DNA from: Asterias rubens
Taxonomy: Eukaryota > Echinodermata > Asteroidea > Forcipulatida > Asteriidae
NCBI RefSeq assembly: GCF_902459465.1
Contig: NC_047067.1
Coordinates: 19,405,680 to 19,469,679, forward strand
Direction of reading: 5' to 3'
DNA: 64,000 bases
The notes under the pieces were generated by a model that searched no databases, was not told where the DNA came from, and was given only the letters and a program-made list of their open reading frames with translations. Position 1 is the stretch's first letter. Every line of letters starts with the position of its first letter. Positions 51,411 to 62,914 of the stretch are shown here, in pieces. The position numbers were made by a program, and so were the translations under genes.

Positions 51411-51623
51411 ATGAGGAACGCATCTCAGTGTGTGTCGCGGAGAGAGGAGGCTGCAGCCAATCTTCCCAATCTGTATAGTATTGTTCAACGGCATAGTATG
51501 TGGTACCCTCTGATTGATGCAGATATACCATCCGTACATGATAAACAAGGAGCACTTGTGTTCGGCTATATAGTCAAGAATTCATGCTGTAACATTTCTG
51601 TCCGAATCCTTGAACCTGTTTGA
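51411..51623 (+). CDS. Unidentified 70-residue open frame
   Basis: MRNASQCVSRREEAAANL ... YIVKNSCCNISVRILEPV, with three cysteines. A second frame over 51359-51478 reads RWSFDLCNDMNIHEERISVC, then GGC. I considered a degenerate cysteine-rich cytokine but could not support it. The opposite strand is also open. Confidence 0.2.
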   Translation: MRNASQCVSRREEAAANLPNLYSIVQRHSMWYPLIDADIPSVHDKQGALVFGYIVKNSCCNISVRILEPV

Positions 51624-52975
51624 CGGGAATTGATGCTGATACACAGTCTACTCTTTAAGGTCAGTACACAGTGTTTAGTAGGCGAGGCTTATCACAGACA
51701 CGGCAATACACATAGCAACTGCTGCTGTATTATATTGATTGTCGTCAAGCGGCGTTTATTTTACAGCGCCTTTTTATTATTTCATATGTCATAATTCATC
51801 TTGTCATCGCGTTCATTTACTTTGTAAATATTGTGATCATTGTCCCTCTATAAAAGCATACATTTAAAGCAACAGCTCTTCGATCTTCGGGAGGCGATCT
51901 AACGATATCATCCCCGATCAGTAATTTGCATAATTATCGGCTTATTTTCTAGCTGGCTTATGTTTGAATGGGTCATGGGTGCACTATATATAGCCATTAC
52001 TTTAAAGTGGTCGAGAGATTCTGTTTAGTTTACAACAGTGTGTTTGTTTGTATGCATATACAATGCAATAGCGAACAGAGTAGTTAAAAGGTTTAGCAGT
52101 CAAAGAAAATGAACACTGGGGCTCGATTTGATGTCGAGGCTTGTAGTAATAAGCCTGTGGACAGACAGAGAGACAAGGTAAACGGACAAACAGAGGAAGT
52201 ACGAATATGAAAAAACACAACTTACAAACAGCAACAACTAAATTGATGTGTTGCGGGCATTTCTTTAAATTTTAAAACAGTGCCATACGAGGAGTTTAAA
52301 AAAAACATACGATGCATTTGTAGTAACCGTTTTATTGTAGACTTATTTTTATTAAATTATTTATACAATTGTATTGCCAGTTTTGTATTGTGTTGCATAT
52401 TTAATGCTACCAACCCACCACAAGAAAAAAAGGCAAAAGGTTAAATGCCCGTATAGAAAATATAATGAGCCATAATGAATGCAGGACATTGGCATTATAA
52501 TTTTATGCATATTTCATATTATCTTCCTTTGTTAATCGGCATACCACATGCCAAACTGTGGCTCGTTGCTTATATTAATAAACACCATTCAATATATATA
52601 TTTATTATTAAAGATATCAAGCTTCGTTCAAACAGATAGACACTTTCTAAGGCAGGTTTTAAAGGTTAGCAGACCCGGGATGCTTTGTTTTTGAACTCGC
52701 AAGGACAACAAGGCATGTTCTCCTTGGTAAAGGGCACCCTATTAGGAACTCGTAATTTTCTATTGGGGCATTTTAAGGGCACCAAGGCAATAACCAGGGG
52801 GCACGGAGGCAATCGCCTTCGTTGCCTCCGTGAAGTATCAGGCATCAAATTATTTCAAAGCGGAGTGATTCCCGTAACGCTGTATGCCATCGAAGGCTGC
52901 TGTATAGGCTTCTTACCAATACGTTGTACTTGATATTGCAATTATTTTTAAGATTACCAAAAGTAAACCTTCACT

Positions 52976-53308
52976 TTAAAGGCTTATTGTAAGCATAAAA
53001 ACTTACTTGCTAACGAGCAAAGGAGAGATATTGCTAGAAAAAAACATAGTAAGATGCGGCTCCCTCTGAAGTAGTTTTTAAAAAAAGAGGTAATTTCTCT
53101 CTCAAATAACTGAAGCCTTTTATTATGCATATGGCAGCACAGAAAGTTACGCCACAACGGTGTTTTTTCTTTCATTATACTCTTGCAAATTCGATGCCTC
53201 AATTCAGCCCAAACTTTCACAGGTTTGTTATGTTATGCATATATGTTGAGTAACATCAGGTGAAAAGACTGGTCTTTGACAATTACCAAAAGTGTCCAGT
53301 GCCTTTAA
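52976..53308 (-). mobile_element. MITE-P family, diverged subfamily
   Basis: From TTAAAGGCTTATTGTAAGC to AAGTGTCCAGTGCCTTTAA. The outer left terminus is missing. Confidence 0.7.
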
Positions 53309-53704
53309 GGTGTTTTTGACGCCCATTTATAGGTCTCAAAAATCCAGCCACGGAATTATTAGAAATATCGCCCTTCAGTCGTGTACCTGGAAATGTGAAA
53401 GGGTCGTCTGAGGTTGTAGCGATAATCTAATTGTATCACGACGGCACTTTATAAGATGACTCCAAGGTGTAAAATGAGACACCTTTTTATTTCTAAATTT
53501 AAACTAGCTAGTCGTCATCGGACTCTCTGCTCTTACTACTCTAAACCGATACTTTATGTGTAGATGGATTACTATACGTGGATATGAAATGATCCATGGA
53601 CTTCATTCTCCATACTGTTGCAGTTTATAAAAATTAACCTCAGACAATTGGCTAAGTAACACGTCTGTGTTTAAAATACCGTGGTTCTGAGTTGAAGCAC
53701 ATCT

Positions 53705-54065
53705 TTAAAGGCACTTGACACCTTTGGTAATTGTCTAAGAACAGTATTCATACTTGGTGTTTTCCAACATAATTATGCATGAATTAAAATCACTGTGAAA
53801 GTTTGGGTTCAACTGGTCATCAAAGTTGCAAGAGAATAACGAAAGAAAATACCTCCTTATTGCACAAAATGTGTTCTTTCAGATGCATGAGAAATACTTC
53901 AGGATGAAGTATTTCTCAGATTCATATTATTTAAGTGAGAAATTACCTCTCTCTCTCTCAGAAGATATGTTACGTACAATGTCGTTTCTCACAATGTTTT
54001 CATCAACGGTTCTTCGTTGCTCGTTACCAAGTCAGTTTTATAATAATATTTTGAGTAGGTACCAA
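53705..54065 (+). mobile_element. MITE-P family, diverged subfamily
   Basis: It starts TTAAAGGCACTTGACACCTTTGG. The core inverted pair is GAGAAATACTTCAGGATGAAGTATTTCTC. The right terminus is lost. The overlapping 137-codon frame is an accident of this element. Confidence 0.7.
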
Positions 54066-54270
54066 ATAGGCCTTTACAACCAAAATGTCCTGATATTGAA
54101 AAGTAATCACGTGTGTGCTATGTTTATTTGCAATAATATGTTAAAATGTATCTCACTCAACTTAATGTTTGTTGATAAACGTATAATCACTATTATTATT
54201 ATCATCCATGTCAGTCAATCTCGAATAATGGAATATTGACCTGTTTTATTCGATTCACTTTTCCTCTTAG

Positions 54271-54342
54271 ATCGAAGTCCTAGCGTACTATGGTGATGTC
54301 AACAATTCCAGCCATCGTGGTCAGATCTACCAGCAGAGTTCG
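54271..54342 (+). CDS. Candidate 72-bp exon of an unidentified plus-strand gene
   Basis: The acceptor CACTTTTCCTCTTAG and donor TCG|GTAAGTATG are both close to consensus, and the enclosed 24 codons are open: IEVLAYYGDVNNSSHRG, then QIYQQSS. NNSS contains a glycosylation sequon. Phase 0 on both sides. It lies between two MITE-P copies and is not itself repetitive in the window. The family was not recognised. Confidence 0.5.
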
Positions 54343-54369
54343 GTAAGTATGATGTTTCTTTACATGTTG

Positions 54370-54688
54370 AAACCCGTATTCTCACCTAGTATCCAATACA
54401 TAAGCATAACATAACAAATGAGAGAAAATTTAGACTCAATTGTTCATCGAAGTTGCAAGACAACAATGAAAAAAAAAGATGCCCTTGTTGCCCAAATTGG
54501 TGTGCTTTCAGATATGCATAGTGAAAGGCTTCAGGCACGGAGTCTTTTAATGTTGAGTGAAAAACTACCTCTTTCTCAAAAACAACGTTTTACTTCATTC
54601 AGAGGGAGCAATTGCTCGATACACCAAGTAAGTTCGTTTGCTACAAATTATTTTGAGTAGTTACCAAAAATAATGTCAAGTGCCTTTA
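54370..54688 (+). mobile_element. MITE-P family, decayed copy
   Basis: From CTCACCTAGTATCCAATACATAAGC to AATGTCAAGTGCCTTTATTG; it begins 28 bases after the exon donor at 54342. Confidence 0.6.
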
Positions 54689-55167
54689 TTGAGGTCCCTT
54701 TATACATCTTTATAAATACTTGACCTAAATATGGGCACCTCTTCAGTTGTTTCTGTCTCTTTTAACCTAGTTGTTTAATGCCTGTTAGTATTCATAGTTC
54801 TGTTGAATTGAACATTTGGTCGGTTATAAATTATCGCTGCGTTGGCTCGCTTCAGTCTGAAAAAGGTGCGTTAAATGTATTAGCATTTTAATTTTCATTT
54901 TAATGATTCAGTAATGGAATAACTTGAAATTGTTTTAAAGTTTGCGGTTCTCACCCAATAGTAAAGCCTTTACACATGGTTCCATCTGGTGGTTTTGCTG
55001 TCTTAAATTGCTTGCCCCTATTTTGTCTAACAAAAATCAATATTATCTAGTATTGTCGCTATCGGTGAAAAGTTCTTTGCTGACCTTTGTGCAAAATGAG
55101 ATCCAAACCCTAATGTATCTCTATCTCGAAGAACCCATTCCTTCATTTGGGGCAAAGGAGATTTAGT

Positions 55168-55405
55168 GGCCCAATAATTTCATAGAGCTTCTAAGCACAA
55201 ACATTTGCTTAGCTTGATATTTTTGTCTTTGATAAAAACAGGATTACCAAGCAAATTTCCACGTGATTTTCTGGATATAAGCAAACAACAGCTGAACACA
55301 GTTACAAGCAATATGCAACAGATGGAATTTGGTTGGTTATCCTGTGAAGGAAGAAATGTTATGCTAAGCAAATTTGCGTGCTTAGCAGCTCTATGAAATA
55401 GAGCC
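55168..55405. mobile_element. Family T inverted-repeat element, copy 3
   Basis: GGCCCAATAATTTCATAGAGCTTCTAAGCAC ... GTGCTTAGCAGCTCTATGAAATAGAGCC; long arms with TTGCTTAGC/GCTAAGCAA inside. Confidence 0.82.
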
Positions 55406-55820
55406 ATTGGAAAGAGCGTTCGAAAGCTGCTGTAGGCTTCTAACCAATAGTTTTTAAATTGCTACTACTTTAAGAGTGATTACCAAACGTATACCTTCTC
55501 TTTACAAACGAGTCAACTCAGTGTAATTATGTAATTGCATTTATTTTAATTGTTATGTCAGAAATGGAAACTAATTACTAAAATTTGTTTGTGATGAGTA
55601 CAATTTTAGGGCGTTGAACTACTGACTCTTATTTTAATTCGATTGTCAGTAATCACCCGAACCTGTTGGTCAGTAATTATACTTTACAACATAGCCCTCT
55701 GGGGACGGGTAAAATTTTTTTAAAAATAAGCACGCAGAGAGTCAGCACGTGTAGGCCTACTTGAGATGCAGTAAAAGTTAGTTCCATTTTTATTTTCTAT
55801 AACTTGGAATGTATTAATAG

Positions 55821-55960
55821 GGCTAGATAGCTCGGTTGGTAGGACGCCGACACGGTAATCCGGAGGTCGTTGGTTCGAGTCCATCCGGTATTATTTTTTT
55901 GTCCAACCCCAATATCATTTAAAATTTATCCATCAGTCAGTTTTCCTTGTGGCTTATAAT
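55821..55960 (+). mobile_element. Thr-SINE in plus orientation, tRNA-like head
   Basis: GGCTAGATAGCTCGGTTGG (A box), CCGGAGGTCGTTGGTTCGAGTCC (B box), then the complement of CCACAAGGGAAACTGACTG. The 3' side cannot pair with the acceptor 5' strand, so it is not a working tRNA. Confidence 0.7.
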
Positions 55961-57059
55961 GATCCACTCTAAAACGTGTGTATATCATTTGGCTTGTATT
56001 ATACCTTTAATTGAAATGTCCGTTTGGGGTGTCCCAATATTTAGGTAAAACAAAATTTGTTTCTAGGTTTTTATTTTATTTATGTTGGATTATTACATGT
56101 ATTTCAATAAATAACATAATTACAAAACTATCAACAAACTGGGGAGCAATACGTTTCAGTTCGATCTTTTGAAATGATGTACAATACATCTTAAAGGATG
56201 TGCTAAATTAAAACAATTGAGAGTAAAACACATTAGTGATTAACTGAGACAGCTACAGTACACGTGTTTCCTCTGAGAGTTAAGGAGTACAAACGAACTC
56301 CAAACTAGACTTTGGAAAACAATAGTCTAGCCTATCGCACTAATGTATTAAGGTAGGATTAATAAAGCACTTTATGTAATGACAATGCCGTATTATCTAC
56401 TACATTAAAAACCTAGACATATTGTTAGACCTGAGTGTGTGATTGTACTATATGGGCCTTCCTAAGAAATAATCTTTTCAACTGCGATAGCTGCCTGATC
56501 ACAGATAGTGCAGTAAAGCCCTATAGAACCCTAGAACATACGCCGCAGAACTAATGTAATTTTGAAGCTATGCATATTTTGATGTACATTAGTTTTATGC
56601 CTCAGAAAATTAGAGTCAACTATCAAACCATATGAATTGAATTGAAAAAAAAAAATACAAAAGGTTAGTTTTTCAGAGATATTTCCATCAACCTTTAATT
56701 CCCGGGTTGTACACACAGTGGTAAAATATCCCTTTAAAGGGTTTAGTTACAAGGTTGCTCATCCAATTAGACCACTCAAACCCCAATGTGAGTATCAAGA
56801 TTGCAGAAAGCTTGTTCCGCATGATGGATTCCTGTCGCCCCAAGAGAAATAAAAAAAGGGTTATGTTTTGCCTTCTGAAATCCCTGAACAAAGAGGCCAG
56901 GCTCGGCATGGTGGAAAAACAATCAAGGGTATACTAGTCCAACCATTTCATAGATGCTAAAACATAGAATTAAAACTGTCTCTAATTACCGGGCATCCTT
57001 GGTGGTGTAGTTAGGGAAAAAATTCCTGTAAAATGCGCTTTATAAGGCTTGTTAATTAT

Positions 57060-57145
57060 TATTTGTTATTATGACACTGCTCTAGGATTGCAAGGGTGAG
57101 TATATAAAGTGCTAACACACATCGGTGTGAGGATAAAAACCAACC
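57060..57145. repeat. Fragment of the 258-bp unit
   Basis: CACTGCTCTAGGATTGCAAGG and GCTAACACACATCGGTGTGAGG, both from the unit at 36 kb in inverse orientation. Confidence 0.6.
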
Positions 57146-57149
57146 ACTT

Positions 57150-58920
57150 TTAAAACCAAAACCATAGTACGATGTGTTTTAGAGGCTTTGACTTTGTGAC
57201 AGTTTATAAACTAGTCAGTCGATCACGCGAGGTGTTGAGAGTCCATAATGTTATGGGTTTTTTTATACAGAGTTCCAAGGCCATTTCTATAATGACATGC
57301 CTTCGGCTTCATTAACAAAACCTAAATGATTAGTGAACGCATTCATCAAATTTATTGAAGATAGCAACACATCGTTGGCATGCTGGCATCCGTGCAACCG
57401 ACAAAATCATTTCTGCTGCATTTCTTTTTATCAAGATTGGTGAATGCATTATGTAATCATTCTTTATTCATTAAAAACAATCGATAAAAGAATGTACACA
57501 CAACTCAGGTCACGGTTTTGAATAAAAGCCAAATCACATGCATGGTATACATGACAAACAATTTAAAAAGACAGTAAAGACAGAGCTAACAAGTACTTAT
57601 ATTGTTAAAAACGTCATATCTAGCGTTCAGGTATGGTCACTGTCAAGTCCTTCGTCTTTTTGTTGTCCTCGTTTTCGTTTTTTTTTTTTTTCTTGAGTTT
57701 TCTCGTTTAAAATTGCCCTTTAGATTGTTTTCTTGTTTAATTTTGTTGGACACTTACTCTGGGATGTGTAGTATTTTGTGTTCATTGTTGCATATTGAAT
57801 AAAACGAAACAAAACATCGTGGTAGGGGACAAGACTGCGTTTTAATGTAGGGGCAATTTTCCCAGACAGCGATATGTTGTGCATTCCGTGTTGTAAGCTG
57901 GAAAGCAAGCGATATCCGATCTTCATGCTCAGGTTTAGGATGTTCAGGTTTAGAATTTGCCTTTCTCGTCTTTACATCAATATCATTGGTCATGTTTACT
58001 CTTTCCTTATATAATAATACTTTCTGCTCTACCGGCTAGGCCGGCTTCGGACTGATGATACCCAAGCCTACACCCGTATGGACTGTAAAAGGGGTAACCC
58101 TGTTTCAGCCCTAGGAGTAGGTGGCAACGGCATCTCGTAAAAAAAAGGAACTGTAGACCACACCTTGAAGTGGCCTCAGGCCTTAATGTGTCATAAAAAC
58201 AATTTTAAAAGATAAATACACTACACCATAAATTTGTCGTATTTGATTCTGTCTTTTGTGTAGGGAACTAAATATTACATTGATGAAAATAAAATCATAT
58301 TCCAGAAAGACAAAATACTGCGCAGTCGGTAGGATGGCATGACAAGTACTGTGACGTTAATTTTTGTAACCATTTGCTGCGACTCAAAACATACATTAAG
58401 TACTATACAAAGTAACATGGATTGAAAAGCTTTCTGTGTATAAGCCTTTTGCTTTATTCTTGAAGATTGCTTGCTTGTGGATAGAGTGAATGCCCAAGAA
58501 GGGGTTCCGTGTACTGTCTTGACTGTAAAGATGATGTCTTCAGAATTCCCCATCAGTATTTTAAGACATGACTACGTCATGCACCGCGCTGTCAGCCACA
58601 CTCTTGGGATTTAGTCTACCGTTGAATAAGAGAAAAGGGAGACAGTTGTTAAACTGTTCCAGTTCCTTTGTTGTATTACATATAATTGTTACATACATCG
58701 AAATGTGAAAGGTTGGTTTTTCAGGTTCGAACAAGTAAAGAAAAAAGCACTTAAACCTCAAGATCTCAGTCTATTACAATGTTCAAAGCCTTATTATCTC
58801 TTTCTGCATAACGCCAGATTCATTTTGGCCTTAAGAACATCAGTCATTGTCATTTAGTTGCACAATCTTACAGTTGAATAGTAAATCAACTCGCTCTGAA
58901 GAATGCAATTTTCTTTTTCC
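57150..58920. other. No gene identified
   Basis: Mixed AT-rich sequence with T and A runs (57675-57692) and a decayed SINE-like GCTCTACCGGCTAGGCCGGC...GGCCTCAGGCC segment near 58025-58190. Open frames are short and overlapping. Confidence 0.45.
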
Positions 58921-58922
58921 AG

Positions 58923-59003
58923 ATCCATGCGTCAGATCAAGAGAGCTTACGTTCGCTTAATTCGTTTCAAAAAACCATGAAACCCCGATGCTTATGTGGC
59001 TAG
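58923..59003 (+). CDS. Candidate terminal exon of the unidentified plus-strand gene
   Basis: The acceptor TTTTCTTTTTCCAG is strong. The phase-0 frame IHASDQESLRSLNSFQKTM, KPRCLCG ends at TAG. Its last 30 bases recur at 59748-59780 (CCATGAAACCACGATGCTTACG), so part of it may be repetitive. Linkage to 54271-54342 rests on phase and strand only. Confidence 0.25.
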   Translation: MHASDQESLRSLNSFQKTMKPRCLCG

Positions 59004-59027
59004 GTTTGCTTTAAAGGCACTGGCAGT

Positions 59028-59207
59028 CGCCGATTTCACGAAACGCTTAGATTAATCCTACTTCGAGTTAGGCAGCGTAAATCGTCCTAACTTAGGGTGG
59101 AATAAATGCATCATAACGTATGGATACGTATGGAACTTGTTCAACTTATTTAAGTCATATTGATCCTAATTTAGGAAAAATTTGGTGAAACCGACTTTGT
59201 TAACTGT
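59028..59207. mobile_element. Family G inverted-repeat element
   Basis: CGATTTCACGAAACGCTTAGATTAATCC ... GGAAAAATTTGGTGAAACCG. Confidence 0.7.
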
Positions 59208-59558
59208 CAAAAACCAGTATCCTCACATGGTGTACCCCAACGTATGCATAATTAATAACAAATCTGTGAAAATTTAGACTCAATCTGTCATCGAAGTTGC
59301 AAAAGAACAATGAGAGAGAAAAAACGCCATTGTTGCACAAAATTTGTGTGTGGTTTCAGATGCCCCAAAAGAGTTTCAGGCCTGAAGTGCATTTGGGTGA
59401 GAAATTACCTCTTTCTTAAAAACTGCGTTACTTCAGGGTAGAGGGAGCCGTTTCTCAAAATGTTTTATACTATAAACCCATTGCCCAATACCAGGTAAGT
59501 TCTTATGCTCATAATTATTTTTAGTAATTAAAAAAAGTGTCTGGTTAATTGCCTTTAA
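59208..59558 (+). mobile_element. MITE-P family, diverged copy
   Basis: From TTAACTGTCAAAAACCAGTATCC to GTGTCTGG...TTGCCTTTAA, directly abutting the family G element at 59207. A further small remnant lies at 59618-59722. Confidence 0.65.
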
Positions 59559-59617
59559 GTTGTCGGGGATGAATTTAAAATGTTTGAAACTATACAGAGA
59601 ATACATGTAATTGTATT

Positions 59618-59722
59618 AAAGGTACTGTACAGTTTTGCAATTGTCAAAAACTCTCACTTGGTGTTTAATATGCATGACAATTATAGTGAGTATATATTAA
59701 CCAAAAGCTGCCAGTGCCTTTA
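59618..59722 (+). mobile_element. MITE-P family, deletion remnant
   Basis: TTAAAGGTACTGTACAGTTTTGC ... GCCAGTGCCTTTAA: both ends with almost all of the interior gone. Confidence 0.6.
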
Positions 59723-60639
59723 ACTCTTTACAAAATGCAGAACGTTACCATGAAACCACGATGCTTACGTGACTAGGTTTTCCTGTTGATGATGTGGGGA
59801 GACACTTGGCTTTTTGGTACGGTCAAATGCTTTTTTTGGTACGGTCAAAGCAATGTACGTCTCAAGCAGTTATAACTCGTCCACTTTATCCAGTCACGTG
59901 TAAATTTGAATACTGATCGGTGCCACGAGGTTACACTGCTTGAGAGTATGCGATGGTTCTCGTGTGTTTATGTAGCGACATAGCGTGTATCATGTGCACA
60001 CGCTCAGGGGTGGTGGTAGGGGCGGGGCATGGGTGCTCATACTATTCGGTACCTGGAGACAAAGGACCTCCCCCCCCAAAAAAAAAAAAAAAAAAAGAGA
60101 AAACAAAAAGAGAAGTAAAAGGACTCCATAGGGAAATTCTAAAGACCGGGGTAATCCAGACATTTGAAACCATTGATATGGCAGCTATCTCAATTTGTTT
60201 TAGTTTATCAATTAACAATTGTTGTGTAAACGACGAATATAAAGCGCTCTGTTTGTGGAACTCAAGATCTGCAAAGAGTTATTCAATATCATTTGATGTC
60301 TTTGTAACAAAAAGTGTATACCTACCCATTACATAAATGTTGCTTTATGCACACACACCAACTCCCTTGCCTTTCGTCATATCATTCTTTCGTACCGGGC
60401 ACACGACCTTTCGTCAGGAAGTTTGTGCACGTTCACCTCTCGGATGGAGCAATTATTCGATAAAAACAAACGGTGTCTTCGTCAAATAATCTTCAAGTTT
60501 TTTATGAGTGTTTTTTGTTGTCTGCCAGGGAGACTCGTCAGTGAGCTGTCAGGAGCTCATTTTATATATATATAGTTTGTACTTGTTTTATGCCTCTGAA
60601 GAAGGTCCGGATTGGATCGAAAGCTAAGGATTTACCCTA

Positions 60640-60672
60640 TTCATTATATATATATATATATATATATATATT
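60640..60672. repeat. (TA)n microsatellite
   Basis: About 15 TA units at the left border of the Thr-SINE array; further (TA)n runs separate or end units at 60955-60977 and 61757-61780. Confidence 0.85.
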
Positions 60673-60749
60673 CTATATCAAATAGTAAACCACAAGGGAA
60701 ACTGACTGGGTACATTTTTAAATGATTTAGGATTGAACAAAGAAAAATT

Positions 60750-60821
60750 GACTAGAGCAAGATTTGAACCAACGACCTCCGGTTTAACGTGCCGGCGCTC
60801 TACCAACTGAGCTATCTAGCC
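60750..60821 (-). repeat. tRNA-Thr-like sequence, array unit 1 (pseudo-tRNA)
   Basis: GGCTAGA acceptor strand, GCTC/GAGC D arm, CCGG/CCGG anticodon stem with loop around ACGTTAA, and a weak T arm. The loop lacks U33 and the T stem is mismatched, so it should not work as a tRNA. Closest by eye to tRNA-Thr(CGT). Confidence 0.6.
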
Positions 60822-61049
60822 CTATGTTGGTGGTCTCCCAATTTTGTCAATATCTTTGTTCGGGGGTGCCTGTCAGAAGCCATTAAACCGCAAACTGCCG
60901 TGTAGCCAGGGATCACACCCGGGTAACGATACAACCTGGGAAGCGGCAGATATGTATATATATATATATATATATATCAAATAATAAACCACAAGGGAAA
61001 CTGACTGGGAACATTTTTAAATGATTTTTGGATTGAACAAAGAAAAATT

Positions 61050-61121
61050 GACTAGAGCGGGATTTGAACCAACGACCTCCGGTTTAACGTGCCGGCGCTC
61101 TACCAACTGAGCTATCTAGCC
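61050..61121 (-). repeat. tRNA-Thr-like sequence, array unit 2 (pseudo-tRNA)
   Basis: Same as unit 1 except GCGGG in place of GCAAG next to the T loop, which restores one pair of the T stem. Confidence 0.6.
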
Positions 61122-61365
61122 CTATGTTGGTGGTCTCCCAATTTTGTCAATATCTTTGTTCGGGGGTGCCTGTCAGAAGCCATGAAACCGCAAACTGCCG
61201 TGTAGCCAGGGATCACACCCGGGTAACGATACAACCTGGGAAGCGGCAGACAGGGGATCACCTTAAGGGGATGCGACTTTTTATATCAGATATCAAATAA
61301 TAAACCACAAGGGAAACTGACTGGGAACATTTTTAAATGATTTTTGGATTGAACAAAGAAAAATT

Positions 61366-61437
61366 GACTAGAGCGGGATTTGAACCAACGACCTCCGGTT
61401 TAACGTGCCGGCGCTCTACCAACTGAGCTATCTAGCC
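61366..61437 (-). repeat. tRNA-Thr-like sequence, array unit 3 (pseudo-tRNA)
   Basis: Identical to unit 2 over the tRNA-like part. Confidence 0.6.
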
Positions 61438-61681
61438 CTATGTTGGTGGTCTCCCAATTTTGTCAATATCTTTGTTCGGGGGTGCCTGTCAGAAGCCATG
61501 AAACCGCAAACTGCCGTGTAGCCAGGGATCACACCCGGGTAACGATACAACCTGGGAAACGGCAGACAGGGGATCACCTTAAGGGGATGCGACTTTTTAT
61601 ATCAGATATCAAATAATAAACCACAAGGGAAACTGACTGGGAACATTTTTAAATGATTTTTGGATTGAACAAAGAAAAATT

Positions 61682-61753
61682 GACTAGAGCGGGATTTGAA
61701 CCAACGACCTCCGGTTTAACGTGCCGGCGCTCTACCAACTGAGCTATCTAGCC
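61682..61753 (-). repeat. tRNA-Thr-like sequence, array unit 4 (pseudo-tRNA)
   Basis: Identical to units 2 and 3; the array stops four bases further on, at a (TA)n run. Confidence 0.6.
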
Positions 61754-61760
61754 CTATGTA

Positions 61761-61791
<31 letters not shown>

Positions 61792-62036
61792 ATTACATGA
61801 TTCTGTATTTTGTGTCTGAAGATGGAGTTAAAAATAAAAATTATAATAATAAGTATATCATCTTGTTGAGTGTAGTCTATAGTTACAGGACTGTCGAATT
61901 TATGTGCTGCTATGCCCTACAGAAGTTTCAAATTGTGTGAAATTTGCTGTGTAAAACTGCAGGTTACAAATTTGGCTTTATTGTAGTTTTTCTGTTCGAG
62001 TAGCAGTATGTTGAAGAGGATAAGGCATCAGGAACC

Positions 62037-62570
62037 AGCAGCCGATTTTACGAAACGCTAGGATAAATCATATCTAGAGTGAGGACGGGCAACTCGTCCT
62101 AACTTTGGATTGGGTTCAATGCATCCTAACGTCTACGGTTACGGAACTCGATTTAAAGGCAGTGGACACTATTGGTAATTACGCAAAACCATTATTGGCA
62201 TAAAACCTTACTTGGTAACAAGTAATGGAGAGAGGTTGATAGTATAAGACATTGTGAGAAACAGCTCCCTCTGAAGTGACGTAGTTTTCGAGAAAGAAGT
62301 AATTTTCCACAAATTTGATTTCGAGACCTCAAGTTTAGAATTTGAGGTCTCGAAATCAAGCATCTGAAAGCACACAACTTCGTGTGGCAAGGGTGTTTTT
62401 TATTTCATTCATATCTCGCAACTTCGACGACCAATTGAGCTCAAATTTGCTATTTTATGCATATGTTTAGATACAGCAAGTGAGAAGACTGGTCTTTGAC
62501 AATTACCAATAGTGTCCAAAAGATTAATCTTAACATAGGAGGAGTTTGGTGAAATCACCTCCAGGAAGCA
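62037..62570. mobile_element. Family G element split by a MITE-P insertion
   Basis: Left part 62037-62152 (CCGATTTTACGAAACGCTAGG...), right part 62520-62570 (AGATTAATCTTAACATAGG...TTTGGTGAAATC). The two halves together make one family G element. Confidence 0.75.
62153..62519 (-). mobile_element. MITE-P family copy nested in a family G element
   Basis: TTAAAGGCAGTGGACACTATTGG ... CAATTACCAATAGTGTCC; the last bases of the right end are missing. The central pair is GAGACCTCAAGTTTAGAATTTGAGGTCTC. Confidence 0.85.
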
Positions 62571-62914
62571 ATGGACTGCTTAAACTTTAATGACTTCATA
62601 GACTCAATAAATATCTGTAATATACTGGATATCTAGATTAGCATTCCATGCACGTAACAAATGTGGGTTATATTGATTGATCAAGACATCTTGTGGATCA
62701 CGCTGTAACCCAATACTAATTCTATTTGTCACAATATGATTAGCTTCTAGTTCAAAAGCTTCTTGACCTTTTTCCAATATCTGTTAATATCTCATGGGGA
62801 GACTAGTGTCTGGCATGATGCCTTCATTCGGGTATTGGTATAGACCAGACGGATAAAAGCATAGTTATACAATTCAACGTAACATTGTCTGTGGTATCTT
62901 TTTCATTTAAGCTA

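Larger units (their letters stand above)
60679..61757 (-). repeat. Tandem array of four Thr-SINE units
   Basis: Units begin (CAAATARTAAACCACAAGGG) at 60679, 60978, 61294 and 61610; spacing is 299, 316 and 316 bp. Copies 2-4 are nearly identical. The last unit is cut right after its tRNA-like part. Each unit holds a minus-strand tRNA-like sequence and a following CTGCCGTGTAGCCAGGGATCACACCC segment. Identity suggests recent expansion by unequal exchange or rolling-circle copying. Confidence 0.9.

Noticed and set aside
51320..51623. IL-17-like cytokine
   Set aside because: Only loose resemblance around ER..C..GC; cysteine spacing and frame continuity do not fit.
53826..54239. 137-codon plus-strand frame
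   Set aside because: Lies in a diverged MITE-P element; composition and palindrome explain it.
60750..61753. Four functional tRNA-Thr genes in tandem
   Set aside because: The anticodon loop lacks U33, the T stem is mismatched, and each sits inside a larger repeated SINE unit.
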